64,000 bases of DNA from Mesorhizobium ventifaucium. Its GTDB lineage: Bacteria; Pseudomonadota; Alphaproteobacteria; Rhizobiales; Rhizobiaceae. The stretch is from the NCBI RefSeq assembly GCF_935822925.1, contig NZ_CAKXZS010000025.1, positions 1 to 64,000 on the forward strand, given 5' to 3'. Shown here one piece after another: positions 9,918 through 17,872 of the stretch. The translations under genes and the position numbers were made by a program. Every line of letters starts with the position of its first letter. Position 1 is the stretch's first letter. The notes under the pieces were generated by a model, which saw only the letters and a program-made list of their open reading frames with translations, was not told the origin of the DNA and searched no databases.

Positions 9918-11729
9918 CTAAACGAACAGGTCGACTTTCTGGAACGTCGTCACGTCGATCAGGCCGACATCGGAAATCCTCAGTTCCGGGATGACGACCA
10001 GCGCCAGCAGCGAGTGCTGCATGTAGGCGTTGTTCAGCGAACAGCCCATCTGGCGCATCGCCTCGGTCATCTTGTCGGCCTTGGCCGCGACGATTTCGGC
10101 GCGCTCGTCGGACATCAGGCCGGCAATCGGCATTTCGACCAGCGCCAGTTCCTTGCCCTTTGAGAACAGCACGACACCACCGCCGACCTCGCCCAGCCGG
10201 TTGACCGCCAATGCCATGTCCGGCTTGCTGGTGCCGACGACGATGATGTGGTGCGCATCATGCGCCACGCTGGAGGCCATGGCGCAGTCGCTCATATAGC
10301 CAAAGCCGGAGACGAAGGCGTTGGTGACGCCGCCCGTGCCGCGGTGGCGCTCGACCAGCGCGATCTGGCAGACGTCATTGCGACGGTCCATGGCGACCAG
10401 CCCGTCCTCCACCGGAAGGTCGGCCTCGAGCGCCCGCGTCGGCGCTTGGTTCTCGATCACGCCGATGACCCGCACCCGAATTTCGTTGGCGCCGGTAGGC
10501 GCCACGATGTCGAAATCCCCCGGTTTGAGCTTCTTGCCGAGCTTGACGGTGTTCTTTGCCGTCTTCGGATAGTCATAGGGCGGAATGTCGATGTCGAGCT
10601 TGCCGCCCTTGGCCAGCCTGACGCCGCGGCCATAGACCTCGTCGATGGTCATTGCGGCCAGATCGGAAACGATCAGCAGATCGGCGAGCCGCCCCGGCGC
10701 GATCGACCCTAGCTCGCGCTCCAGCCTGAAATGCTGGGCGGTGTTGAGCGTCGCCATCTGGATCGCGGTTACCGGCTTCAACCCCTGGCTGATGGCGTGG
10801 CGGACCACCCGGTCCATATGGCCTTCATGGACGAGCGTCCCGGAATGGCTGTCGTCGGTGCACAGGATGAAGTTGCGCGGATCGAGCCCGCTCTCCGTCA
10901 CCGCCTTGATCTGCGAGGCTACGTCGTACCAGGCCGAGCCCAGCCTCAGCATTGCCTTCATGCCCTGGCGGACGCGCGCGATGGCGTCCTCGGCGCGCGT
11001 GCCCTCGTGGTCGTCCTCGGGACCGCCGGCGACGTAGCCGTGGAACGGCAGGCCGAGATCGCGCGAGGCATAATGGCCGCCGACGGTCTTGCCCGCCCTC
11101 ACCGTCGCGGCGATCTCGCCGGCCATCACCTGATCGTTGGCAGCCACACCGGGAAAGTTCATCACCTCGCCAAGTCCGATGATGTTTTCCCACGCCATCG
11201 CCTCGGCCACATCGGCGACCGTCAGCTCGGCGCCGGCATGCTCCAGCCCCGGCGCCGAAGGCACGCAGGACGGCATCTGCACAAGCACGTTGATCGGCAT
11301 GGCGACGGCCTCGTCATGCATCAACCGCACACCCGGCAGGCCGAGCACATTGGCGATCTCGTGCGGGTCGATGAACATCGAGGTGGTGCCATGCGGGATG
11401 ACTGCGCGGCAAAACTCCGTCACCGTCACCATGCCGCTCTCGACATGCATGTGCGCGTCGCAAAGGCCCGGCACCAGATAGCGCCCGCCGGCGTCGACCA
11501 CCTTGGTGCCCTGGCCGATGGCGTGACCGGCATTCGGCCCGCAATAGGCAAAACGGCCGCCGGCAATGGCAATGTCGGTGCCGGCGATGATCTCGCCGGA
11601 ATGAACGTTGACCCAGCGCCCGTTGCGGATGACGAGATCGGCGGGCCTCCTGCCCATGGCAACGTCGACCAGATACGTCGCCGCCTCGGCCCAGGGTTTT
11701 GGTTTCGTCGCACGCGCGGTCTTCGCCAT
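9918..11729 (-). CDS. ade: Adenine deaminase
   Basis: A 603-residue amidohydrolase converting adenine to hypoxanthine and ammonia in purine salvage. The metal-binding motif GLCDAHMHVESGM, HGTTSMFIDPHEI and the later CTDDSHSGTLVHEGHM match the adenine deaminase family. A C-terminal Ade domain contains SGFGYMSDCAMASSVAHDAHH. The open frame runs on upstream to 12407, but that part is low-quality sequence through repeat DNA. The ATG at 11729 has CAGGAG eight bases upstream and gives the usual family length. Confidence 0.94.
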   Translation of the reverse strand: MAKTARATKPKPWAEAATYLVDVAMGRRPADLVIRNGRWVNVHSGEIIAGTDIAIAGGRFAYCGPNAGHAIGQGTKVVDAGGRYLVPGLCDAHMHVESGMVTVTEFCRAVIPHGTTSMFIDPHEIANVLGLPGVRLMHDEAVAMPINVLVQMPSCVPSAPGLEHAGAELTVADVAEAMAWENIIGLGEVMNFPGVAANDQVMAGEIAATVRAGKTVGGHYASRDLGLPFHGYVAGGPEDDHEGTRAEDAIARVRQGMKAMLRLGSAWYDVASQIKAVTESGLDPRNFILCTDDSHSGTLVHEGHMDRVVRHAISQGLKPVTAIQMATLNTAQHFRLERELGSIAPGRLADLLIVSDLAAMTIDEVYGRGVRLAKGGKLDIDIPPYDYPKTAKNTVKLGKKLKPGDFDIVAPTGANEIRVRVIGVIENQAPTRALEADLPVEDGLVAMDRRNDVCQIALVERHRGTGGVTNAFVSGFGYMSDCAMASSVAHDAHHIIVVGTSKPDMALAVNRLGEVGGGVVLFSKGKELALVEMPIAGLMSDERAEIVAAKADKMTEAMRQMGCSLNNAYMQHSLLALVVIPELRISDVGLIDVTTFQKVDLFV

Positions 11730-11882
11730 GAGGAGGACTCCTGTTTTCCCGACTGTGCCAAGCCGATGGCGTTTTGACCAGCGAGGAACTGTGGGTCGTG
11801 TGCGGCTACGTCGTGTGCTGCTCTCGGTCTTCACCTCTCGTTGCCGGAGTCTCCGAAGTAGGCGCCGTCGGCGAAGCTGCCG

Positions 11883-11930
11883 ATCTCCCCCCTTGCGGGG
11901 GAGATGCCTGGCAAGGCAGAGGGGGGTGCT
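11883..11930. repeat. Palindromic intergenic repeat, CTCCCCC-type
   Basis: A hairpin of CTCCCCCC/GGGGGGAG type around TTGC is followed by GCCTGGCAAGGCAGAGGGGGGTGC. The same motif with small changes recurs at 12020-12090, 14507-14550 and 43898-44070. It is an intergenic repeat rather than a gene. Confidence 0.75.
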
Positions 11931-12019
11931 GTCCCTCCGACTTCTCAAGACCTGAGCTTCCTCGCCCACCACTTTCGTGGGGATAGGAACCCAAGCTGGA
12001 ATGAGCCTGCGATCCTTCC

Positions 12020-12090
12020 CACCCCCCTCTGTCCTGCCCCTCTTGCCAAAACTTGGCATCTCCCCCCGCAAGGGGGGAGATCGGATGTCG
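12020..12090. repeat. Palindromic intergenic repeat, CTCCCCC-type, inverted copy
   Basis: CACCCCCCTCTGTCCTGCC leads into a hairpin CTCCCCCC GCAA GGGGGGAG. It is the inverse orientation of the copy at 11883-11930, so the two flank a spacer of about 90 bases. Together they fill the gap between the adenine deaminase start and the 59-residue protein. Confidence 0.75.
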
Positions 12091-12268
12091 CGTCGGCTTT
12101 CGCCAACCGCCAGCGCTGGAACGCAGACGATGAGGGGCGGCCCAAACGACCCGCCGCCGAGGCGGGTTTCTGATTCAGGTGCCATCCACGACAAAATGCC
12201 TGAACCGGAAGGCGAGTCCGTTTGCGGCAAATCAGCTTGTTCGGGAGTTTCGATCAGGGAAGCGGCCG

Positions 12269-12448
12269 TCAAGTATCCTGCCGCTGTTCCCTGTCGCGGC
12301 AGTTGAGAAGGTCGACCAGATCGTCGGCCTCTTCGATGGGCATGTCGATCAACGGGACTCCGACCTCGACAACCGGCTGCCCCGTGAACACATCGATGAT
12401 GTCCCACGTGCCTTCAGGTGTCTTCTCAATGTCGTAGCGTTGCGTCAT
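12269..12448 (-). CDS. Small conserved-looking protein, 59 residues
   Basis: I do not recognise this family. The frame encodes MTQRYDIEKTPEGTWDIIDV followed by a short hydrophobic-acidic stretch (PLIDMPIEEADDLVDLLN) and a charged tail. Codon use is normal for the surroundings, and the start with alternating charged and aromatic residues looks like a real protein. No strong ribosome site is seen before the ATG. It faces the same way as adenine deaminase, separated by two repeats. Confidence 0.55.
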   Translation of the reverse strand: MTQRYDIEKTPEGTWDIIDVFTGQPVVEVGVPLIDMPIEEADDLVDLLNCRDREQRQDT

Positions 12449-12498
12449 GGGGTGTAGGAGAAGATGCGGGTGCAGGAGAAGATTAGCGCGTTTCCCGG

Positions 12499-12702
12499 TT
12501 ATCGCTCGTTTGGGCTCCGCGGAAACGGTTCCCGCCCGGCCTGATCAAGCGCCTCAACCAACGACGCAAGGGGGCTGGGCAGGCGCAGGTCGACGGCAAG
12601 ATCCAGCGCGTCGTGTAAATACCGGCGATTGTCTTCGGAACGGATCAGTTGCCGTATGGCGTTGGCAACAGCCTTCCCTTGTCCTGTGTCAAACTCTGCC
12701 AT
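12499..12702 (-). CDS. Hypothetical small protein, 67 residues
   Basis: Not recognised. The sequence is mostly predicted helix: MAEFDTGQGKAVANAIRQLI, then RYLHDALDLAVDLRLP and PLASLVEALDQAGRE. Charge pattern and codon use fit a real small cytoplasmic protein, but the ribosome site is weak. It lies between another small gene and the tRNA-Leu gene. It could be a chance frame. Confidence 0.4.
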   Translation of the reverse strand: MAEFDTGQGKAVANAIRQLIRSEDNRRYLHDALDLAVDLRLPSPLASLVEALDQAGREPFPRSPNER

Positions 12703-12964
12703 GTTCGGGATTCCAGTAGCTTCCGTCCGAAACTCAGCCGTTGCGAAATGGTTCCGGCGATCTTGATCAAGTTTGAATCAGTGGATTGCCCCTCGCTGGC
12801 GAGGGTTGCCGCTGGTTCGACGACGGCAGCCACGCCGTCGATTTGGGCACTGTGCCGATTTTGCGCCCGACGACCCGCCGCCAAGGCGGGTTTTGGGTCC
12901 AGGTTTAGCGCCATCAAGAAGATGGCTTGACGGCCTTTGGTTGGCGTCTGAAAAGGACTGGCCT

Positions 12965-13050
12965 GCGGACGTGGCGGAATTGGTAGACGCAAGGGACTTA
13001 AAATCCCTCGATCTCTGATCGTACGGGTTCGATTCCCGTCGTCCGCACCA
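12965..13050 (+). tRNA. tRNA-Leu (anticodon UAA)
   Basis: A cloverleaf can be drawn. The acceptor GCGGACG pairs with CGTCCGC and is followed by an encoded CCA. The anticodon stem AGGGA/TCCCT closes a loop CTTAAAA with anticodon TAA. A variable arm typical of leucine tRNAs and the T-loop GGTTCGATTCC follow. The 86-base length with long variable arm fits tRNA-Leu. Confidence 0.96.
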
Positions 13051-13244
13051 TATTGAAATTAAACATCAAATTGGCTTTCTTGCCGGGAATCGGAGCTCTG
13101 CTGCAATGGGGTGGCAAACAATTCAATGACCATATGTGTTAGCGTCAAAACAAACGAGTGCATGGTCTTTGCTGCCGACAGCGCATCCTGGCGGCGGCGC
13201 CTTGGGGCTAAGGTTGCGAAAGATTGCGTCTAGCGCCGTTCCGC

Positions 13245-13487
13245 CTACCAGCTCAAAGCGATTATCTGGGATAGCTCGGCGACGTCGCCATAGATCATCG
13301 AACCTTTGACGAGAAAACACTTGTCACCGAGGACTTCGAACAGTGAGCTTGACCCGGTGCAAACCGGCAGGTTCTTCGAATTGGCGTAGGTCCCGAGGGT
13401 CGCGGTTTCGACCTTACGGTCCTTGGCTTCCGCATAGCCGACGGTGATCGCGAGGATGGCGATAGCAATGAGAGTCGTCTTGCTCAT
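13245..13487 (-). CDS. Small secreted protein, 80 residues
   Basis: Unknown function. MSKTTLIAIAILAITVGYAEA is a signal peptide with an AEA-type cleavage site, leaving a mature protein of about 59 residues with two cysteines (VCTG and KCFLV) that could form a disulfide in the periplasm. The last residues are LSQIIALSW. It is followed by about 290 bases (13488-13778) with no gene or repeat that I can support. Confidence 0.6.
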   Translation of the reverse strand: MSKTTLIAIAILAITVGYAEAKDRKVETATLGTYANSKNLPVCTGSSSLFEVLGDKCFLVKGSMIYGDVAELSQIIALSW

Positions 13488-13778
13488 ATCTAGCCCCTAG
13501 AGCCAACGGGCTTCTTGGGCAGCAAACCGGGTTGCCGCCCTTGGCGTTGCCATAGATGACGCAGGGGTAAGTCGCGCCATGCATCAAAGTAGCAGCGGCC
13601 CATGATGAGCTTCATCCATCGATTGGATGAAGCGGGCATATAAATTAGCTAGCGCTTGACTAAGGCGCCTGTTGTTCCAACCGTATTAAGCAGGCCGTGG
13701 CAAGAATGCAGGATTGGGCTTTGCCAAGCAGCGGCAGCCATCGCCCTGGTTCTGCTTCGAGCACCGCGCCGGCTCAAA

Positions 13779-14357
13779 TCAGGCCCGAATCGGGTTCAGC
13801 TTCAGGTGCTGGATCAGGATGATCGTCTTGGCGTCGATGATGCTGCCGTCGTAGATGCCGGCCAGCGCCTCGTCGAGCGGCATTTCCAGAACCTCGATGT
13901 CTTCGCCTTCGCCCGGTGCGCCGCCGCCATCGGAGATGCGGTCGGTCGGTGAATAGCGCGCGACGAAGAACCAGAGCCGCTCGGTCACGCTGCCGGGACT
14001 CATAAAGGGCGAAAACAGCCGTTCGACGTCCTTCAGCCTATAGCCGAGTTCCTCTTCCGCCTCCTTGCGGATGCAGGTTTCGGGATCATGTTCATCGAGC
14101 AGGCCGGCGCAGGCCTCGATCAGCGGCTCGCGGTGGCCGGTGACGTAGGCCGCGTAGCGGAACTGCCGCACGAGCAAAACCGTCGAGCGCTCCGGGTCGT
14201 AAGGCAGGATCACCGCGCCGTCGCCGCGATCGTAGGTCTGGCGGATCTGCGTCTCCCACTGCCCGTCGCGCCGGCGATAGTCGAGGACGGTCTTTTTCAG
14301 GACGGCCCAGTCGTCGGAAAGGACTTCTTCCGAACGGATGCGAATGCGGTCTTCCAT
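13779..14357 (-). CDS. nudK: NudK-type Nudix hydrolase (GDP-mannose pyrophosphatase family)
   Basis: A 192-residue Nudix protein expected to hydrolyse GDP-mannose or another nucleoside diphosphate sugar. The Nudix helix reads ACAGLLDEHDPETCIRKEAE followed by EELGY. Its surrounding blocks (QFRYAAYVTGHREPLIE, SPFMSPGSVTE, GEDIEVLEMP) closely resemble what I recall of Escherichia coli NudK. It is transcribed alone towards the small secreted protein. ADP-ribose activity is an alternative within the family. Confidence 0.85.
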   Translation of the reverse strand: MEDRIRIRSEEVLSDDWAVLKKTVLDYRRRDGQWETQIRQTYDRGDGAVILPYDPERSTVLLVRQFRYAAYVTGHREPLIEACAGLLDEHDPETCIRKEAEEELGYRLKDVERLFSPFMSPGSVTERLWFFVARYSPTDRISDGGGAPGEGEDIEVLEMPLDEALAGIYDGSIIDAKTIILIQHLKLNPIRA

Positions 14358-14506
14358 GGCGAACTCCGTGCTGCCGCGCGAGGGGTAGTCGCGAATCGGA
14401 CTTCGCGCAATCCCGACAGCAATTGGTCAGACCCTATGGGGGCAATCACTTCAGGTCTGAATTCGCTCCTTGCCCGCTGGTGACTAGCGAAAGCCGAAGC
14501 AGCATC

Positions 14507-14550
14507 CAATCTCCCCCACGAGGGGGAGATCGGCAGCTTCGCCGACGGCG
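14507..14550. repeat. Palindromic intergenic repeat, CTCCCCC-type
   Basis: CTCCCCCACGAGGGGGAG forms a hairpin followed by ATCGGCAGCTTCGCCGACGG, the same flanking sequence seen beside other members of this repeat. It lies in the gap between the divergent nudK-type and oxidoreductase genes. Confidence 0.75.
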
Positions 14551-14668
14551 CCTGCTGCGCAATGTTTGAGGTACCCGGCAGGTAGATGGGCAGCGCTTCA
14601 CCGCCTCGTGTATGGCGCAGGGGCAATCCATTGCCTAAATAGCGACAGCCCCTCCCCGGAGTTTCCTG

Positions 14669-15772
14669 ATGACCCCTTCCCTCTTCCAGCCGATCACGCT
14701 TGATGGCCTGACCTTTCCCAACCGCATCGCGGTGGCGCCGATGTGCCAGTATTCCGCCGAAGACGGCTCGGCCAGCGACTGGCACCTGTATCACTGGATG
14801 AACCTGGCGATGTCGGGCGCCGGCATGGTCACCGTCGAGATGACCGACGTCGAGCGGCGCGGCCGCATCTCGCATGGCTGCCTCGGCCTTTATTCCGACG
14901 ACAACGAGGCGGCCGCCCGGCGGGCGCTCGATGCCGCCAAGCGCGTTGCCGCCCCCGGCACTAGATTCGGCACGCAGCTTGCCCACGCCGGCCGCAAGGC
15001 CTCCAACCAAAAACCTTGGGAAGGCGGCGGGCCGCTGAACGCCGATCAGGACCCTTGGCCGATCGTGTCGGCCTCGGCAATCGCCTACGACACGGGCTGG
15101 CAGGTGCCGCGGGCGCTGGAGGATGAGGAGATCCTGCAGATCATCGAACGCTTCGCCGAGGCGGCAAGGCGGGCCGAGCGGGCCGGCTTCGACTTCATCG
15201 AATTGCACGCGGCGCACGGCTATCTGATCTTCCAGTTCCTGTCGCCGCTTTCCAACCAGCGCACCGACCGCTGGGGCGGCTCGCTGGAAAACCGCATGCG
15301 TTTTGTCGTCGAGATCGCCAAGGCGGTGAGAAAGGCAGTGCCCAGGCTGATGCTCGGGGCGCGTCTGTCGGTGAAGGAATGGGTCGATGGCGGCTTCGAC
15401 ATCGACGACGCAGTCGAAGTGGCCAAGGCGCTGAAATCAGCGGGCGTCGCCTATCTCTGCTGCTCGAGCGGCGGCAATTCGCCCCTGCAGAAACTGCCGA
15501 CAGGTCGCGGCTACCAAGTGCATCTGGCGGAAGCCGTTCGCAACGGCGCCGACATCCCGACGCGGGCCGTCGGCCTGATCGACGATCCGAAGCAGGCCGA
15601 GGCGATCGTCGCCGACGGCCGTGCCGACATGGTGGCGCTGGCCCGCGCCTTCCTCGCCGATCCGCGCTGGGCGTGGCGCGCCGCGGCCACCTTCGGCGAA
15701 AAAATCCAGCCGGCGCCGCAGCTTGCCCGCTCGGTGACGACGATGCAGCACTGGATGAAGGCGGCCGGCTGA
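14669..15772 (+). CDS. Old-yellow-enzyme NADH:flavin oxidoreductase (YqjM/XenA class)
   Basis: A 367-residue FMN-dependent ene-reductase with a TIM barrel. The N-terminus APMCQYSAEDG holds the regulatory cysteine typical of YqjM-like enzymes. LHAAHGYLIFQFLSP carries the two active-site histidines (HAAH), with TDRWGGSLENR after it and ADMVALARAFLADP near the end for phosphate binding. It should reduce activated C=C bonds, for example in enones or xenobiotics. Monocistronic, with a repeat upstream. Confidence 0.93.
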   Translation: MTPSLFQPITLDGLTFPNRIAVAPMCQYSAEDGSASDWHLYHWMNLAMSGAGMVTVEMTDVERRGRISHGCLGLYSDDNEAAARRALDAAKRVAAPGTRFGTQLAHAGRKASNQKPWEGGGPLNADQDPWPIVSASAIAYDTGWQVPRALEDEEILQIIERFAEAARRAERAGFDFIELHAAHGYLIFQFLSPLSNQRTDRWGGSLENRMRFVVEIAKAVRKAVPRLMLGARLSVKEWVDGGFDIDDAVEVAKALKSAGVAYLCCSSGGNSPLQKLPTGRGYQVHLAEAVRNGADIPTRAVGLIDDPKQAEAIVADGRADMVALARAFLADPRWAWRAAATFGEKIQPAPQLARSVTTMQHWMKAAG

Positions 15773-15874
15773 CCGGCCCGATTGCATGGCTGCCGCCCCA
15801 ACGGCCGCTACCCCCGAGACATTTACCCACGCCGGGGGGCGTGCAACCAAATTGGCCGCTCCGCGTTGCCGGCG

Positions 15875-16183
15875 ATGATGGACAGCAAGCCTTTTGAAAA
15901 GCCGGTCGTGGTCGAACTTGGCCATGTCGGCAAATACCGCGAGATCCGCAGCACCCAGGAAGCTGCGGAGTGCCTGATGACCGACTGGCCACTCAATCGT
16001 GGCCCTCGGCATCGCGATGCTCTCGACACTTGCCTAAAAGTGCTGGAAGGTTATCGTTCGACAGCGGATGCGCGCCGGGCATTGGTCGAGGCCGCCAAGG
16101 AATCGGACGTTCTGGTTCCCGACGAGAGATTGCCCCAAGGCAAACTGCCCGAAGGCAAATTGCCCCAAGGCAAACCGCATTGA
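15875..16183 (+). CDS. DUF982 domain protein with a repeated tail
   Basis: A 102-residue protein of the DUF982 family, known from rhizobia but of unknown function. The core PVVVELGHVGKYREIRSTQE, the WPLNRGPRHRDALDTCLKVL segment and ADARRALVEAAKESDVLV match the family layout. The C-terminus is three tandem copies of a five-residue unit (LPQGK, LPEGK, LPQGK) encoded by 15-base repeats at 16130-16174. The ATG at 15875 is used; an earlier in-frame start would add non-homologous residues. Confidence 0.75.
   Translation: MMDSKPFEKPVVVELGHVGKYREIRSTQEAAECLMTDWPLNRGPRHRDALDTCLKVLEGYRSTADARRALVEAAKESDVLVPDERLPQGKLPEGKLPQGKPH
16130..16174. repeat. Three tandem 15-base repeats inside the DUF982 gene
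   Basis: TTGCCCCAAGGCAAA occurs twice exactly, with one variant (CTGCCCGAAGGCAAA) between. The unit encodes LPQGK/LPEGK at the protein's C-terminus. Copy number may vary between strains by slippage. Confidence 0.9.
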
Positions 16184-16214
16184 GCAAACCGAGCTTTTTC
16201 CACTGGAGGATTTC

Positions 16215-16454
16215 ATGGCCAAGCTGACCTACAAGATCGTCGAGCATGACGGGGGCTGGGCCTATAAGGTCGGCGAGACATTTTCGGAGACGTTCCCTAC
16301 TCACGAGGACGCGCTGCGCGCCGCCGAGATCGCTTCGGCCGAACAGCAGGTCGCCGGCACCACCGACGGTATCCAGTACGAGGACGCCGACGGCAAATGG
16401 CACGACGAGCTTGCCGACGGCCGGGACCGGCCGCAAACCGAAGTTTCCGATTAG
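16215..16454 (+). CDS. DUF2188 domain protein, 79 residues
   Basis: A small soluble protein of the DUF2188 type, function unknown. It has a strand-rich start MAKLTYKIVEHDGGWAYKVG, the segment TFPTHEDALRAAEIASAEQQ, then IQYEDADGKWHDE. A strong ribosome site GGAGGA lies four bases before the ATG. It starts 31 bases after the DUF982 gene, so the two may be co-transcribed. Confidence 0.75.
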   Translation: MAKLTYKIVEHDGGWAYKVGETFSETFPTHEDALRAAEIASAEQQVAGTTDGIQYEDADGKWHDELADGRDRPQTEVSD

Positions 16455-16627
16455 GCTGGTGTCGTTACTGACGGCTTCTCGCACCTCCGGTTTTTAGAGC
16501 CGGGCCTAGGCAAATCACTCTCCTGCTACGACCCCGGACATGGCGAACTCCAATCCCATTTGGGACAAACACGATCAGGCGCGACGAAGAAGAGTGCTTG
16601 CCACGCAGCCGCTTTACAGGGCAGTCT

Positions 16628-16639
16628 GGTAGCGCTACC
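16628..16639. promoter_or_regulatory. LacI-type operator upstream of the sugar ABC operon
   Basis: GGTAGCGCTACC is a perfect 12-base palindrome with the central CG typical of LacI/GalR-family operators. It lies 107 bases before the ATG of the ABC ATPase gene. The gap from 16455 to 16745 holds no other feature. No LacI-family gene is in the window, so the regulator would be encoded elsewhere. Confidence 0.6.
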
Positions 16640-16745
16640 GTTTCATCATCGCGCGTGACCAGGGAGGAGCTTTGGGAACTGCCGCGGCCAGTCAGGAAAG
16701 CGGTTTCCTTCGAAGACGTCGCAGGAAGCATTCGGGAGGAAATCG

Positions 16746-17834
16746 ATGGCGTCTGTCGCGATTGGCGATGTTTACAAATCATTCGGAACCGTCGAGATTC
16801 TTCACGGTGTCAGCGTCGACATAGAGGACGGCGAGTTCGTCACGCTGGTCGGGCCGTCGGGCTGCGGAAAATCGACCCTTCTCAGGATGATCGCCGGCCT
16901 GGAAAAGATTTCGCGCGGCCAGATCGCGATTGGCGAGCGCGTCGTCAACAACGTTGCGCCAAAAGAACGCGACGTCGCCATGGTCTTCCAGAACTACGCG
17001 CTCTACCCGCACATGACCGTCGCGGAGAACATGGCGTTCTCGCTGATGCTCAAGGGTGTTGCGAAAGCCGAAAGCGCTGCCAGCGTCAAGCGCGCCGCCG
17101 AAATCCTCGGGCTGGTGCCATTGCTGGAGCGCTATCCCAGGCAGCTTTCCGGCGGCCAGCGCCAGCGCGTCGCAATGGGCCGGGCGATCGTGCGCGATCC
17201 GGCAGTCTTCCTGTTCGACGAGCCGCTGTCCAATCTCGACGCCAAGCTCAGGGTGCAGATGCGCGCCGAGATCAAGGAACTGCACCAGCGCCTGAAGACG
17301 ACCACGGTCTATGTCACCCACGACCAGATCGAGGCGATGACCATGGCCGACAAGATCGTGGTCATGCATGACGGCATCGTCGAGCAGATCGGGCCGCCAT
17401 TGGAACTCTACGACCGGCCGAACAACCTTTTTGTCGCCAGCTTTATCGGCTCGCCCGCCATGAACATGCTGAGGGGCGAAATCGCGACGGATGGCGGCTC
17501 ACCGTCTTTTCGCGGCTCCGGCGGGATTTCCCTGCCGCTGGCCGCAGTACCTTCGACCGGCAGCGGCGAGCAGGTGGTGCTGGGGATACGCCCCGAGCAT
17601 CTGCGGCTATCCCAGGAAGAAGGCATTCCAGTCACCGTCGTGGTGGTCGAACCGACCGGGTCGGAAGTGCAGCTCATCGGCCGGACGGCCGGCGGTGACG
17701 AGATTGTCGCAAATTTCCGCGAGCGCCATTCCTTCACCCCGGGCGAGCCCGTACGGCTCACGGCCGAGCCGGGCCTCATCCATCTCTTTCATGGCGAAAC
17801 CGGACAGCGCTTCGAAATGCGCGCCCGACAGTAA
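16746..17834 (+). CDS. Sugar ABC transporter ATP-binding protein (MalK/UgpC type)
   Basis: A 362-residue ATPase of a CUT1 sugar importer. Walker A is GPSGCGKSTLL, the Q-loop is VFQNYALYPHMTV, the signature is LSGGQRQRVAMGRAI, Walker B is VFLFDEPLSNLDAKLR and the H-loop is VYVTHDQIEAMT. A C-terminal TOBE-like domain of about 120 residues (from roughly 245) is the regulatory part found in MalK. It is first in a four-gene operon, which is less common than having the ATPase last. A GGAGGA-like site precedes the ATG. Confidence 0.95.
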   Translation: MASVAIGDVYKSFGTVEILHGVSVDIEDGEFVTLVGPSGCGKSTLLRMIAGLEKISRGQIAIGERVVNNVAPKERDVAMVFQNYALYPHMTVAENMAFSLMLKGVAKAESAASVKRAAEILGLVPLLERYPRQLSGGQRQRVAMGRAIVRDPAVFLFDEPLSNLDAKLRVQMRAEIKELHQRLKTTTVYVTHDQIEAMTMADKIVVMHDGIVEQIGPPLELYDRPNNLFVASFIGSPAMNMLRGEIATDGGSPSFRGSGGISLPLAAVPSTGSGEQVVLGIRPEHLRLSQEEGIPVTVVVVEPTGSEVQLIGRTAGGDEIVANFRERHSFTPGEPVRLTAEPGLIHLFHGETGQRFEMRARQ

Positions 17835-17872
17835 GAACCTAAGGCAAGGACAATAAACAGGAGGAAACGAGC

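Noticed and set aside
11730..12407. Upstream extension of the adenine deaminase reading frame
   Set aside because: It runs through repeat DNA, has no family similarity, and the ATG at 11729 has a good ribosome site and gives the normal length.
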